Made by a program: the position numbers and the translations under genes. Positions 1-8,897 of a stretch of 64,000 bases of DNA are shown piece after piece. Origin of the DNA: CAZROT01 sp964601895. GTDB lineage: Bacteria; Pseudomonadota; Gammaproteobacteria; Enterobacterales; Enterobacteriaceae. Position 1 is the first letter of the stretch; every line of letters starts with the position of its first letter. The notes under the pieces were generated by a model. The model was given only the letters and a program-made list of their open reading frames with translations, made no database searches and was not told where the DNA came from. The stretch is from positions 248,001 through 312,000 of the forward strand of contig CAZROT010000001.1 of the NCBI GenBank assembly GCA_964601895.1, read 5' to 3'.

Positions 1-184
1 TGATGTGCAAAAAAATCAATAAGATAAAAAATACGCGGCGAGTATTAATCATGACATTTCATGGATATCCTGATTACCAGATAAGCGGTATTTTTGTATA
101 TACTTGGAGATCCTGATTCTGGCAGTACGGTAAATATTGCTTTTACCTGTGCTGACGTTGTTACTGTATTTGTGAGATAACATA

Positions 185-496
185 ATGAAATATATTCTGA
201 TTTCTTTTCTGGTGCTGGTTATCTTTGTCATATCGGTGATGTTAGGGGCGCACAATGATCAGGTAATTACCTTTAACTACTTACTGGCTCAGAGTGAATA
301 TCAGGTTTCAACCCTGCTGGCTATATTGTTTGCCGCCGGATTTATTCTTGGATGGGCTGTCTGCGGTCTGTTTTATTTGCGTACGCGTATTTTTCTTGCG
401 CGTGCAGAGCGTAAAATTAAACGGCTTGAATTACAGTTAGCACAGCCCGCCACCGATAGTAGCGGCGGGACGCCGCCTGTTGCTGGCAAGGAATAA
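185..496 (+). CDS. lapA: Lipopolysaccharide assembly protein LapA (YciS)
   Basis: A 103-residue inner-membrane protein. Two hydrophobic segments (about residues 1-22 and 42-66) are followed by a basic cytoplasmic coiled tail, the known LapA layout. In E. coli LapA works with LapB to control FtsH-dependent turnover of LpxC and so lipopolysaccharide synthesis. The stop lies 3 bases before the lapB start, and lapA-lapB-pyrF-yciH follows the E. coli order, which supports the call. The ATG follows a GAG-containing weak ribosome site. Length matches the E. coli protein (102 residues). Confidence 0.93.
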   Translation: MKYILISFLVLVIFVISVMLGAHNDQVITFNYLLAQSEYQVSTLLAILFAAGFILGWAVCGLFYLRTRIFLARAERKIKRLELQLAQPATDSSGGTPPVAGKE

Positions 497-499
497 TAG

Positions 500-1681
500 T
501 TGTCAGAAAATAATTTATCTGAGCTGTTGTTCCTGCTGTTACCTGTAGCTGCTGCCTATGGCTGGTATATGGGGCGCAGAAGCACTCAGCAGAGCAGGCA
601 ACAGAATGCAAACCGGCTATCACGAGAGTACGTGGCTGGTGTTAATTTCCTGCTTTCCAATCAGAAAGACAAAGCGGTCGATCTGTTTCTTACTATGTTA
701 CGTGAGGGTAGTTCTGATGTGGATGCTCACCTGACACTGGGTAATCTGTTTCGTTCTCGTGGTGAAATTGAACGCGCCATCCGTATTCATCAGGCATTAA
801 TGGAAAATCACTCTCTGACCTTCGAGCAGCGTCTGTTAGCCATTGCGCAGCTTGGCTGTGATTATATGGCCGCCGGGTTATATGATCGTGCTGAAGATAT
901 GTTTAATCAGCTGATAGAAGAAAACGATTTTCGTATTGCTGCCCTGCAGCAACTGCTCATTATTTATCAGATGACCAGTGACTGGTTAAAAGCGATCACA
1001 GTTTCTGAGAAATTGCTAAAAATTGACCGGGAACAGCAAAAAAATCAGATAGCTCATTTTTATTGTGAACTGGCATTGCTGGAGGTAAACCAGCAGCGCC
1101 TTGATGATGCCCTGGTGTTATTAAAAAAAGCCTCTGCTGCTGACGAGCACTGTGCACGTGTTTCGGTGATGACAGGTCGTATTTTTATCATGCAGAATAA
1201 ATTTGTTCAGGCCATTCATGCCTTTGAGCGGGTTCTACCACAGGATAAGGAAATTGTCAGCGAAATACTGCCTGAACTACATGACTGCTATGAAAAAACT
1301 CAGCAGCCAGGCCCATGGCGAGCCTTTCTCACACATTGTGTAAAAGAAAATACCGGAGCAATGGCGGAATTGATGCTTGCTGATATCATCGAACAGCAGG
1401 ATGGCCGCGATGCAGCACATGCTTATATTCATCGCCAGTTACAGCATAATCCTACCCTGCGTGTATTTCATCGTCTGATGGATTATCATCTGGCCGATGC
1501 TGAAGCAGGCCGTGCTAAAGAGAGCCTGTTATTACTGCAGGGTATGGTGGATGAGCAGATCCGCACAAAACCCCATTATCGTTGTAATCAATGTGGTTTT
1601 GCTGCACATGTACTTTACTGGCAATGCCCTTCATGCAAGGCATGGGCAGCAGTTAAACCCCTACGTGGTCTCGATGGATAA
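500..1681 (+). CDS. lapB: Lipopolysaccharide assembly protein LapB (YciM), TPR and rubredoxin protein
   Basis: A 393-residue homolog of LapB (389 in E. coli). An N-terminal membrane anchor (about residues 7-20) is followed by tetratricopeptide repeats. The C-terminal rubredoxin-type metal site has two CxxC pairs, CNQC and CPSC (about residues 363-381). In E. coli LapB is the adaptor that presents LpxC to FtsH and couples LPS synthesis to export. The start is TTG, only 3 bases after lapA, so translation is probably coupled. All four metal cysteines are present and the reading frame is intact. Confidence 0.95.
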   Translation: MSENNLSELLFLLLPVAAAYGWYMGRRSTQQSRQQNANRLSREYVAGVNFLLSNQKDKAVDLFLTMLREGSSDVDAHLTLGNLFRSRGEIERAIRIHQALMENHSLTFEQRLLAIAQLGCDYMAAGLYDRAEDMFNQLIEENDFRIAALQQLLIIYQMTSDWLKAITVSEKLLKIDREQQKNQIAHFYCELALLEVNQQRLDDALVLLKKASAADEHCARVSVMTGRIFIMQNKFVQAIHAFERVLPQDKEIVSEILPELHDCYEKTQQPGPWRAFLTHCVKENTGAMAELMLADIIEQQDGRDAAHAYIHRQLQHNPTLRVFHRLMDYHLADAEAGRAKESLLLLQGMVDEQIRTKPHYRCNQCGFAAHVLYWQCPSCKAWAAVKPLRGLDG

Positions 1682-1686
1682 TAAAA

Positions 1687-2421
1687 ATGCAGGCTGAAAA
1701 TAGCACTAACTATCATGGAATGGCGCCTTCACCGATTATTGTGGCGCTGGATTATGCCAGTCAGCATGCTGCCATGACATTTGCGGACAGCATAGATCCC
1801 CGCGACTGCCATGTAAAAGTAGGTAAGGCCCTGTTTACCCTGTCTGGTCCGGGGATAGTGCGTGATTTGCAGCAACGCGGATTTAAGGTATTTCTTGATC
1901 TTAAGTTTCATGATATTCCCGAAACGACAGCACGCGCAGTAGCGGCCGCTGCAGAAATAGGCGTATGGATGGTTAACGTGCATGCCAGCGGGGGAGCAAG
2001 AATGATGAAAGCAGCTGAAAATGCATTGCGGCCGTATGGCAGCGAGGCGCCGTTGCTGATTGCAGTAACAGTACTGACCAGCATGCAGGACCAGGATTTG
2101 CGCCAGACAGGCGTTGCGGCAAGGGTTGAGGATCAGGTAAAACTGCTGGCCACAATGGCCAGTGACTGTGGTCTGGATGGTATCGTCTGTTCGGCTGAGG
2201 AAGCCAGCGTAGTAAAGCAGTCCTGTGGACAGGCGTTTTGTCTGGTGACACCAGGAATTCGTCTGCAGAGCAGTCCTGAAGATGATCAGCGCAGAGTGAT
2301 GACACCTCACAGGGCGCTGGCTGCTGGTGCTGACTGGCTGGTTATCGGACGACCTGTCACGCAGTCAGCAGATCCTGCACGGGTATTGCGTGAGATTTTG
2401 ACGTCACTGGAGGCTCCATAA
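1687..2421 (+). CDS. pyrF: Orotidine 5'-phosphate decarboxylase
   Basis: Decarboxylates OMP to UMP, the last step of de novo UMP synthesis. The 244-residue protein carries the family signature: LDLKFHDIP with its Asp-Lys-Asp catalytic residues, the VNVHASGG segment and the phosphate-binding C-terminal VIGRPVTQS. It starts 5 bases after lapB and abuts yciH, so it belongs to the lapAB-pyrF-yciH transcription unit. Length and sequence agree with E. coli PyrF (245 residues). Confidence 0.97.
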   Translation: MQAENSTNYHGMAPSPIIVALDYASQHAAMTFADSIDPRDCHVKVGKALFTLSGPGIVRDLQQRGFKVFLDLKFHDIPETTARAVAAAAEIGVWMVNVHASGGARMMKAAENALRPYGSEAPLLIAVTVLTSMQDQDLRQTGVAARVEDQVKLLATMASDCGLDGIVCSAEEASVVKQSCGQAFCLVTPGIRLQSSPEDDQRRVMTPHRALAAGADWLVIGRPVTQSADPARVLREILTSLEAP

Positions 2422-2745
2422 GTGAATGACGATAATCCTCTGGTATACAGCACCGCTGGCGGGCGTATTAAAGAACAAAAGGTCGTTACCGGTCGTGCTG
2501 CTTCTGATGGTACTGTGCGTCTCCTGCGCCAGACTGCCGGGCGTAAAGGGAAAGGGGTGACGTTAATTAGCGGGATTGATGCCAATGTTCAGGTACTGGA
2601 AAAACTGGCTGCAGAACTGAAAAAAATCTGTGCCTGTGGGGGCTCAGTAAAAAACGGTGTGATTGAAATACAGAGTGACAGGCGTGAGCAGATAAAGCAG
2701 CTGCTCGAAGCAAAAGGAATGAAAGTAAAGCTGGCAGGTGGCTGA
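2422..2745 (+). CDS. yciH: SUI1/eIF1-family translation factor YciH
   Basis: A 107-residue protein of the SUI1/eIF1 fold, with the conserved GKGVTLISG loop and the KKICACGGSVKNG segment. YciH is thought to influence initiation fidelity at the ribosome; its role in vivo is not firmly settled. It starts with GTG at the base directly after the pyrF stop and ends the operon. A hairpin follows within 6 bases. Confidence 0.95.
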   Translation: MNDDNPLVYSTAGGRIKEQKVVTGRAASDGTVRLLRQTAGRKGKGVTLISGIDANVQVLEKLAAELKKICACGGSVKNGVIEIQSDRREQIKQLLEAKGMKVKLAGG

Positions 2746-2750
2746 ATAGT

Positions 2751-2775
2751 CTGCCCTTAACTTAAGTAAGGGCAG
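2751..2775. terminator. Hairpin between yciH and the convergent metzincin gene
   Basis: Perfect 9-bp stem CTGCCCTTA/TAAGGGCAG with a 7-base loop, lying between two convergent genes. No good T-run follows on either strand. The stem resembles the terminator at 5217-5237, so it may have been copied together with the duplicated effector genes. Confidence 0.55.
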
Positions 2776-2820
2776 AAATCGCTATGTAGCTTACAGGCTA
2801 TTCTGTGGAGCTATGACAGA

Positions 2821-5151
2821 TTACAGATCCCCTGTAAGGGCGTGGCTACCGGCGTACAGAATGGGTGTTATCACAAAAGTAATTTCATCAATGGCAGATG
2901 CCGCCGTCTGTTGTATAGAGTCAGCGCAGACCATCCATTCAGCAAACAGGAATACCTGTCCCGTTACGGGGGCTGTAACATTGCTGCCTTTATCTGACTG
3001 CAGGCCAGTAACCCTGTTGATTTTTTGGCTGATAACATCAGTTTCAGGTCTGGTCTCTACATGAACCTTAACAACGGGCTCAGTGTTATCCTGCTGCCAC
3101 CTGTCGCCATCAAAGCGCCAGTTTTCCCATTGCAGAGCATCTGCCTGTTTATTCAGGGTAAAGCGATACATCCTGTCTCTTTGCTGAGTGTACTGAAATT
3201 CAATAAATTCAATCTCTGCATGCGGTTTTAACGGTATTGTTACCTCGTGAAGTACCTGATTTATTCCGTTGTGAAAAGCCACCCGGGTATCCTGAGGGTA
3301 TTTTTTTATCTTCAGGCTGGTGTGCGAGACTGGGGCGTCAGAAGCAGCGCTGGAGATAAATCGCAGGGTATCGGAATGGCCACCAAAATCTACAATGCGA
3401 TAACTACTGGCCAGACGGCTGCCATCAGTTTTTATCGGGTGCAGACTGCTATTTTGATCACCGGCGCTGTCTGGTATGCGTTTACCGTGGATTTTTTGCA
3501 GTGCCAGTCGTTCAACAGGTTGTATTTCTGGGGTATCAACAATATCAGCATGTTTTACGTCTGGTACCATCACCGTAAAAAAGGGCCCTTCATAGTGACC
3601 TGCTCCTGATGCATGTAAAATTTCATGAATCATGACACCAAGCCTGTCTGGCGCATATACTATGGCTGTATTAAGCCATATCTCAAATCTGACCTCATGC
3701 TGCGCATTATGTTTATCGGGTAACACGAAGCCACGTATCGTCATCATGCTGTCATCAAAATCAAAGTCTCTGTGATACATGCGAAAGATAAAATTACCCT
3801 CCTCATGAAGGCTGGCCAGGCGAAATTTCATCGGAGTAATTGATGCCACCTTATCTAAAATTGCCCGGATTTCTTTTTGCATGTCGTCAGACAGGGTAGT
3901 TATGGTAAACAACCCATCAGCGATTGCATTACGCACTGAGGGTGTTGGAAAATTATCTTTTTTCAGTGGTGGCTGCAGATTTTCTTCATATGTCACCGCT
4001 GGGAATGACACTGTATATACCTTTTTTGTTCTGTCAGCCTGATGCTGATAGTGAGAGGCATCTTCATGAAATGCCGCAACCATGGTGTTTGCGGCTTCGT
4101 TGAGATTCAGCCGGGCCAGTATTGATGTCCATGGCACAGGTAGCCTGTCCGGCAGGGAACCGACAAGAAAACTAACCAGCTTATCAAGTGCATCACAAGA
4201 CGCTTCAGGTATCTCAGAGCCAGTGTATACGGAAAAATCCATCTCCTGTCTGTCAAGATACTGCATAAATTCTTCAATTTCTTTCTGATGAATTTGCTGC
4301 TTTATGCCATCGATGAGCGCATTAATGGCAATAATGTCAGCCTGACGCACAATATCAGCAGGATGCAATCTACCGGTATAATTTTCATAAAACAGCAGGT
4401 CTGCCTGTGTTGCTGGCGCCGATTGCAGTGCCATCATGCTGTCAGCGGCAGAGCCGTCTTCATGAGAAAGGGGTAACAGGCCCAGAAACAGCCCTACCTC
4501 AAAGGCTGCCTGTCTGACAGACTGACTTTTGTGGAGACCTGGGTCAACAGACGCATCACTTTCTGCCAGTGGAGGCTCATGCTGACCGATTAGCAAATGT
4601 TCCGGCTGTGCGTTATCAGATATTCCGGCATAATTGAATTTTACCCTGCCGTCAGTCTGTTGTGAGAGGTAATCCAGCATGCGGGTAATAAAAGCTTTTT
4701 CTTTTTGCCTCGGGATAGCCTGACCGTTGCTGCTGGCTTTTTTACTGATAAACGCATAATTAATGGTAATAATGTTGTCTGCTTCTACTGGAAGTAGTGG
4801 TGCTGTTGGATTTACCGCCAGCATGAGTCTGTCTGCAATGTGCTGGCTGTGCTTTTCTGCTTTCTGCTGCAGCGCAGTCCGTAATCTTTGTATGAAAAGA
4901 TCGACAATACGCTTTTTATCAACGTTATTGTCAGCAGAAAGCTTTTTTACCTTAGCTATCAGTGTGGTGATGTTTTTTCTGGTTTCCTCATCAAAAGCTT
5001 CATTAAGGAGCGCTGATTGCAGACTGTCAAAAAAATTTTTGACCCTGCTTTTATCTGAATCCTGCAGTATGCCTGGCATCGCTGCCAGAGCATACTCTGT
5101 CATCCATCCCAGCCATTGCTGCAGCGGAGTGTTTTCGTGATGTTGGTTCAT
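2821..5151 (-). CDS. Effector candidate with tandem serralysin-like metzincin domains
   Basis: A 776-residue protein without a signal peptide. Residues 508-519 read HEILHASGAGH(Y), an exact HExxHxxGxxH metzincin zinc motif. It is followed by a candidate Met-turn (TVMVP, Met528) and a PVERLALQKIHG helix like that closing serralysin catalytic domains. The stretch after about residue 585 (IVDFGGHSDTLRF) resembles the serralysin beta region, but no RTX repeats follow. An earlier domain (about 127-285) has the same order (NIITINYAFIS, QADIIAINALIDG), yet its motif reads FEVGLFLGLLPLSH, so its zinc histidines are lost. The N-terminus (MNQHHE..LQQW) and the last 80 residues match the neighbour at 5272-6222. 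Inference: a host-directed zinc protease with one dead and one live copy of the domain; substrate unknown. Confidence 0.72.
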   Translation of the reverse strand: MNQHHENTPLQQWLGWMTEYALAAMPGILQDSDKSRVKNFFDSLQSALLNEAFDEETRKNITTLIAKVKKLSADNNVDKKRIVDLFIQRLRTALQQKAEKHSQHIADRLMLAVNPTAPLLPVEADNIITINYAFISKKASSNGQAIPRQKEKAFITRMLDYLSQQTDGRVKFNYAGISDNAQPEHLLIGQHEPPLAESDASVDPGLHKSQSVRQAAFEVGLFLGLLPLSHEDGSAADSMMALQSAPATQADLLFYENYTGRLHPADIVRQADIIAINALIDGIKQQIHQKEIEEFMQYLDRQEMDFSVYTGSEIPEASCDALDKLVSFLVGSLPDRLPVPWTSILARLNLNEAANTMVAAFHEDASHYQHQADRTKKVYTVSFPAVTYEENLQPPLKKDNFPTPSVRNAIADGLFTITTLSDDMQKEIRAILDKVASITPMKFRLASLHEEGNFIFRMYHRDFDFDDSMMTIRGFVLPDKHNAQHEVRFEIWLNTAIVYAPDRLGVMIHEILHASGAGHYEGPFFTVMVPDVKHADIVDTPEIQPVERLALQKIHGKRIPDSAGDQNSSLHPIKTDGSRLASSYRIVDFGGHSDTLRFISSAASDAPVSHTSLKIKKYPQDTRVAFHNGINQVLHEVTIPLKPHAEIEFIEFQYTQQRDRMYRFTLNKQADALQWENWRFDGDRWQQDNTEPVVKVHVETRPETDVISQKINRVTGLQSDKGSNVTAPVTGQVFLFAEWMVCADSIQQTAASAIDEITFVITPILYAGSHALTGDL

Positions 5152-5210
5152 ATGACTGGCATCCTGCCTGTGTTTAACGAACTGTCGATTCTCAGGGTAA
5201 TGCTGAGGTT

Positions 5211-5237
5211 AAAAATGCTGCCCTTACTCAGGGCAGC
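5211..5237 (-). terminator. Rho-independent terminator after the upstream paralog
   Basis: On the minus strand an 8-bp stem GCTGCCCT/AGGGCAGC with a 5-base loop is followed directly by ATTTTT. It lies 35-60 bases past the stop of the gene ending at 5272, so the two paralogs are probably transcribed largely separately. Confidence 0.75.
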
Positions 5238-5271
5238 AGCATGCCACCCTGGAATGCTGCTGTTGTTCAGG

Positions 5272-6222
5272 CTACATGTACCTGGCAAAAACATGGCTGC
5301 TGGTGTGCAGAATGGGTATTATCGCCGGGACGATTTTAGCAATAACAGACGCAGCCTTTTGTGGCGTGTAGTCAGAAGACGACATCCATCCAGCAAGCAG
5401 GTGTACTGATTGCGTAACCGGGCCTGGATATTCTGCGCCAGTCATAACGCTGCTGATGTTTTCATTGCTGATATTATTAGTAACGTCAGCAGTGTCAGCG
5501 TGAGTTTCAGTCTGTACTTCAACAGGGTGCTCAGTGTAGTCATTTTGCTCCATGGAGCGGTTACGCGGGCTGATATCATGCGCTGCATTATTGCTACTGC
5601 TGAATAAGAAACCATCTTCGTCATCCAGAATGACGCTCGCAAGATAAAAATACTTTTGGTTGATATTCAACCAGGTAAATATTGATTCCCATAGTACAGG
5701 CAGATTATCCGGCAGGGGAGCGACTATCATATTGACCAGCCTGCAGACCGGATTGCCATAGCAGCCATCTGCATATCTGGAAAAATCGACACCTTCTTCC
5801 CTGAGAGATGAGCACAATTCATCAAAAGACTGGTCAAGAGATTCATCCAAAAGAGAGTCAGAAATCCGGGCAGGATAATCGTCAATCTTATCTCTCGCTG
5901 ACACGACCTGCTGCGCCATCACAATGTCAGCGGCAGAGTCGTCTTTATGATGCTGGCTGCCTTTTTCTGCTTTTTTGTGCAGTTCTACCCATAATTCTTC
6001 CAGAAAAGCACCGATGGTATTACCGCTAAGCCGTTTTATCTCACTGACCAGGAGGGAGATTTTTTTTCTGCTTTTCTCATCGGTGATTTCATGCAGCAGC
6101 GCTGCTTCCAGGCTGTCAAAAAAATGTGCCTGCCCGTTTTTATCCGGTATTGCTGTCAGACTCTGCTCTGTCATCCATTCCAGCCATTGCTGCAGGGATG
6201 TGATTTCATGGTGTTGATTCAT
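5272..6222 (-). CDS. Paralog of the metzincin effector lacking the protease domains
   Basis: Unknown function. The 316 residues align with the ends and the central linker of the 776-residue neighbour: the N-terminus (MNQHHEITSLQQWLEWMTE), a middle helical part (VDFSRYADG..PLPDNLPVLWESI) and the C-terminus (VHLLAGWMSSSDYTPQKAAS). Both metzincin-like domains are absent. The start at 6222 is chosen because GGAGG lies 8 bases upstream and because the paralog begins with the same MNQHHE; an ATG at 6237 overlaps that ribosome site. It may be a decoy, a chaperone-like partner or simply an internally deleted duplicate. Confidence 0.65.
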   Translation of the reverse strand: MNQHHEITSLQQWLEWMTEQSLTAIPDKNGQAHFFDSLEAALLHEITDEKSRKKISLLVSEIKRLSGNTIGAFLEELWVELHKKAEKGSQHHKDDSAADIVMAQQVVSARDKIDDYPARISDSLLDESLDQSFDELCSSLREEGVDFSRYADGCYGNPVCRLVNMIVAPLPDNLPVLWESIFTWLNINQKYFYLASVILDDEDGFLFSSSNNAAHDISPRNRSMEQNDYTEHPVEVQTETHADTADVTNNISNENISSVMTGAEYPGPVTQSVHLLAGWMSSSDYTPQKAASVIAKIVPAIIPILHTSSHVFARYM

Positions 6223-6637
6223 AATATATGCCTCCATGCTTTTTACTTTTTATCTGTTTTGTTAACCGTCATTTTCCTTAATGGACCGGCTAGTGGTAAC
6301 GGCCAGCAGTCAGCTTTATACACCACCTTGTGGTGATTGAGCAGCATGGCCGATTATTCAGGATAATTTATGCAGTAGCCTGTATTTCTTACTTTTACTG
6401 CTGATTTTATTACTTATATGCTGATTTCTCTTCCTGCCTGTAAATGGCGACAACGCTTAATGCTATGATTTGACAGAATGATATTTGGCCGCGAGGTCTT
6501 ACCGGTAACCGCGCATCATCAGGAATGCTTATTTTGTGACAGGCAAATTTTCCTTTTATGGTTTATACCTGGCTTTGATCCTGATTTTTTATTGATGATT
6601 TTCAGGGGTTCCTGAATTGAACTAGCGCGGGTAGAGC
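6223..6637. other. Intergenic region between divergent effector genes
   Basis: About 415 bases separating two divergently transcribed effector candidates, so it should hold both promoters. AT-rich; no ORF, tRNA or repeat was recognised. Confidence 0.4.
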
Positions 6638-8796
6638 ATGATTAAAAAAATTTCAGACAGTAGCGTAAACACGTGGAAGACAATGCCAGATTCTGCGCCA
6701 GAAAAAGACATGTCATGGTGGAGGAAACTGATAATACGCCTGACACAAGGGCGCTCGCTAAGTGCAGCAGCAGGCAGGTTACCGACAGAGGATACTTACC
6801 CCAGAAGAGAAACTTCCTGGTGGCAGAAAATCATCGTGCGGCTGATGCCCGATAAATTGCTACCTGTAAGTAGAGCCAGCCTGGCTGCACAAACTACGGG
6901 TGAAGTATCGGTAACAGGCGCTGATACGGTGACAGCAAAGGCACCTGACTGGAAAAAACTGGTGGAAAAAAGGCTTGTTTTACCCGTTACTGACCGTATT
7001 CAGGCGCGAATAATGCAATACAGAAAAAATGGTGATGCAGCAATCATTGACCTGAAAATCACTACTAATGGCAGGGGAGTGCCTGCGTTTTTGGTCAAAG
7101 TGAGCAGCATGAACCCTGATTTCAGTCTTGCTGAGTTAACTCAAGTACTTGCTGAGCGTGCTGACGTTATTCTGCAGTCAGCAGACCACGGGCAACCCTG
7201 CCTTATGAATGTGGATACCGCTGCTCTTGAGGAGATTTTCTCCAGCAGAGGGATAAAATTCAATCAGGAAGCGGGGGATTTCCTGTCAGAACGGGGTTTG
7301 CTGGCAGAAATTGCCGGAATTTTCGTTACCGATGGTACTAATCTGGCTGTCAGCAGGGAAATGAATGAGGCAAATGAACTTCTCAGTATTTTTAATTCAC
7401 TGAAAAAAGGCAGGAACATAGAGGCCAGACTTAATAATCTGGAAAAATTCATTAACAGACTGGAGGATCAGGCTGACAGCCTGCTTAAGCAGGCAGAAGA
7501 AGTTCTTCCTGCCATGGGAGAATATCTCGAACAGGAATCCTCAAGAAAAAAACGTGATGCCAGAGTGCTGCGTGATGTTGCCACACGCTACCGCGAACAC
7601 GGCTGGGATAAAGCAATGTCAGACTCTGCAGATTTTCTCGTGACTCAAATTAATACAGATAGAAAGTTGCTGATGCAGGAAAAATCCAGACAAAACAAAA
7701 AATTGAAGCAAATCAGGGGGGTATCTGTCTTGGATTTGCACTGAGATCTGCGCTGGAGATGTTAAAAAGTGGTACTGATGGCAGTAAAGCCTGGTCTGGC
7801 ATATTCATCAATGCACTTAATGGTTATAAAGATAACAGCACTCTGTTACGGGACAATAATGATCTGGCGTATTTTGCAGATAAGCTGCGGGGACGCTATT
7901 ACCGTCAATTCGCCGGACCTCTGCTCAGAGATGTATTGCAGTTGTTTTATGGCCGTGGACTGTATGAAGGCTATGGAGTGACTTTTGCAGTGATGGAAGA
8001 AAACATCAACAATCCTGATTCTAATAAAATTTTCACTGAAAAAACGACAGGAGGATTACTTTCCGAGATCCTGATAGATAACACCGCCAGGAAACAATTG
8101 GATGAATTGCTGGAAGATCTTGAGAAAGTTTCAGAAGACACCGCTGTAATGTTGAGTTTTCCTTCTCCCCATGTGGTCACGCTGTCTGTCAATGTTGACA
8201 GGGAAAACAGGCCCTGCAACTGGTCATATTCTGATGCTTATTTTGGTGAAGTTAATTTCGCGACTTTTGAACAAGTTAAGGACTTCATGCATGACTTTAT
8301 GGCTAATCCCTGGATACGCCAGACTTACGCGATTAATCCTCATTCTGATGGCAGCGTTGAGGTTACTTATACCACCTTAAAGCGCAGTGAAATTGAGGGA
8401 ATCAGTGAGTACCGCAGAGAAGACCTTAGCGAGATCAAACGTAAAGAAGACAGGTTACATATTGCGCTACAGAGTGCGAGTAAAGGAAAAGTGCGCTGGG
8501 AAGAAGTCAGCGCAAATGAAATTAATCCCGCAGCGATACGTGCCGGCGAGTATCCTTATCTGGTACGCGCAATGAAAGAGCAGGGTCTTATGTTTAAAGT
8601 AAACCAGGATATCTCCTGCCAGCTGACAGGCTATACGCAGGACAGCATGCAAAAAATCACTAGCGTGGATTTACAAATCATGGCAAAAGGACAGGCACCG
8701 TTCAGCGTGACCGTTGACGCACCGGCGGATTTTCTTTCTCTGAAGACTGTTGCACAGCAGCAGGCTTATCTGGCGCTCAATGGACGTATTTCCTGA
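6638..8796 (+). pseudogene. YopT-like (peptidase C58) cysteine protease effector, frameshifted at G6
   Basis: Two ORFs, 6638-7744 and 7759-8796, form one gene if the six-G run at 7716-7721 gains one base (or loses two): 2160 bases, 719 residues. Across the joint the protein reads RGGICLGFALRSALE, the catalytic Cys motif (Cys364). It continues to SPHVVTLSVN (His512) and WSYSDAYFGEVNF (Asp533), which together match the Cys-His-Asp layout of the YopT/C58 family. The break thus falls two codons before the nucleophile. The N-terminus holds a doubled SWWxKxIxRL motif (about residues 26-33 and 59-66), and about 235-290 is predicted coiled coil. C58 enzymes cleave host proteins after injection; the target here is unknown. 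Read as encoded, the first ORF ends VSVLDLH and is inactive. Confidence 0.72.
7716..7721 (+). other. G6 homopolymer at the frame break of the C58 protease
   Basis: A run of six G preceded by A and followed by T. The upstream frame reads AGG GGG here; a one-base gain joins it to GGT ATC TGT, which encodes the catalytic Cys. Candidate phase-variable or slippage tract. Confidence 0.6.
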
Positions 8797-8813
8797 CTGG
8801 CAAAGTAGCCATG

Positions 8814-8832
8814 ACAGGCATCATCTGCCTGT
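8814..8832. terminator. Hairpin between the C58 gene and rnb
   Basis: Stem ACAGGCA/TGCCTGT with a 5-base loop between convergent genes. No T-run follows, so termination is only suggested. Confidence 0.35.
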
Positions 8833-8897
8833 GAATGCAGGCAGTGGGATAAAGCCAGATGTGTGCTGGCTGATGATAAGACGCGCACTGTGTATGA

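Noticed and set aside
1729..2310. Long minus-strand ORF inside pyrF
   Set aside because: Shadow of the conserved pyrF coding sequence; no family features.
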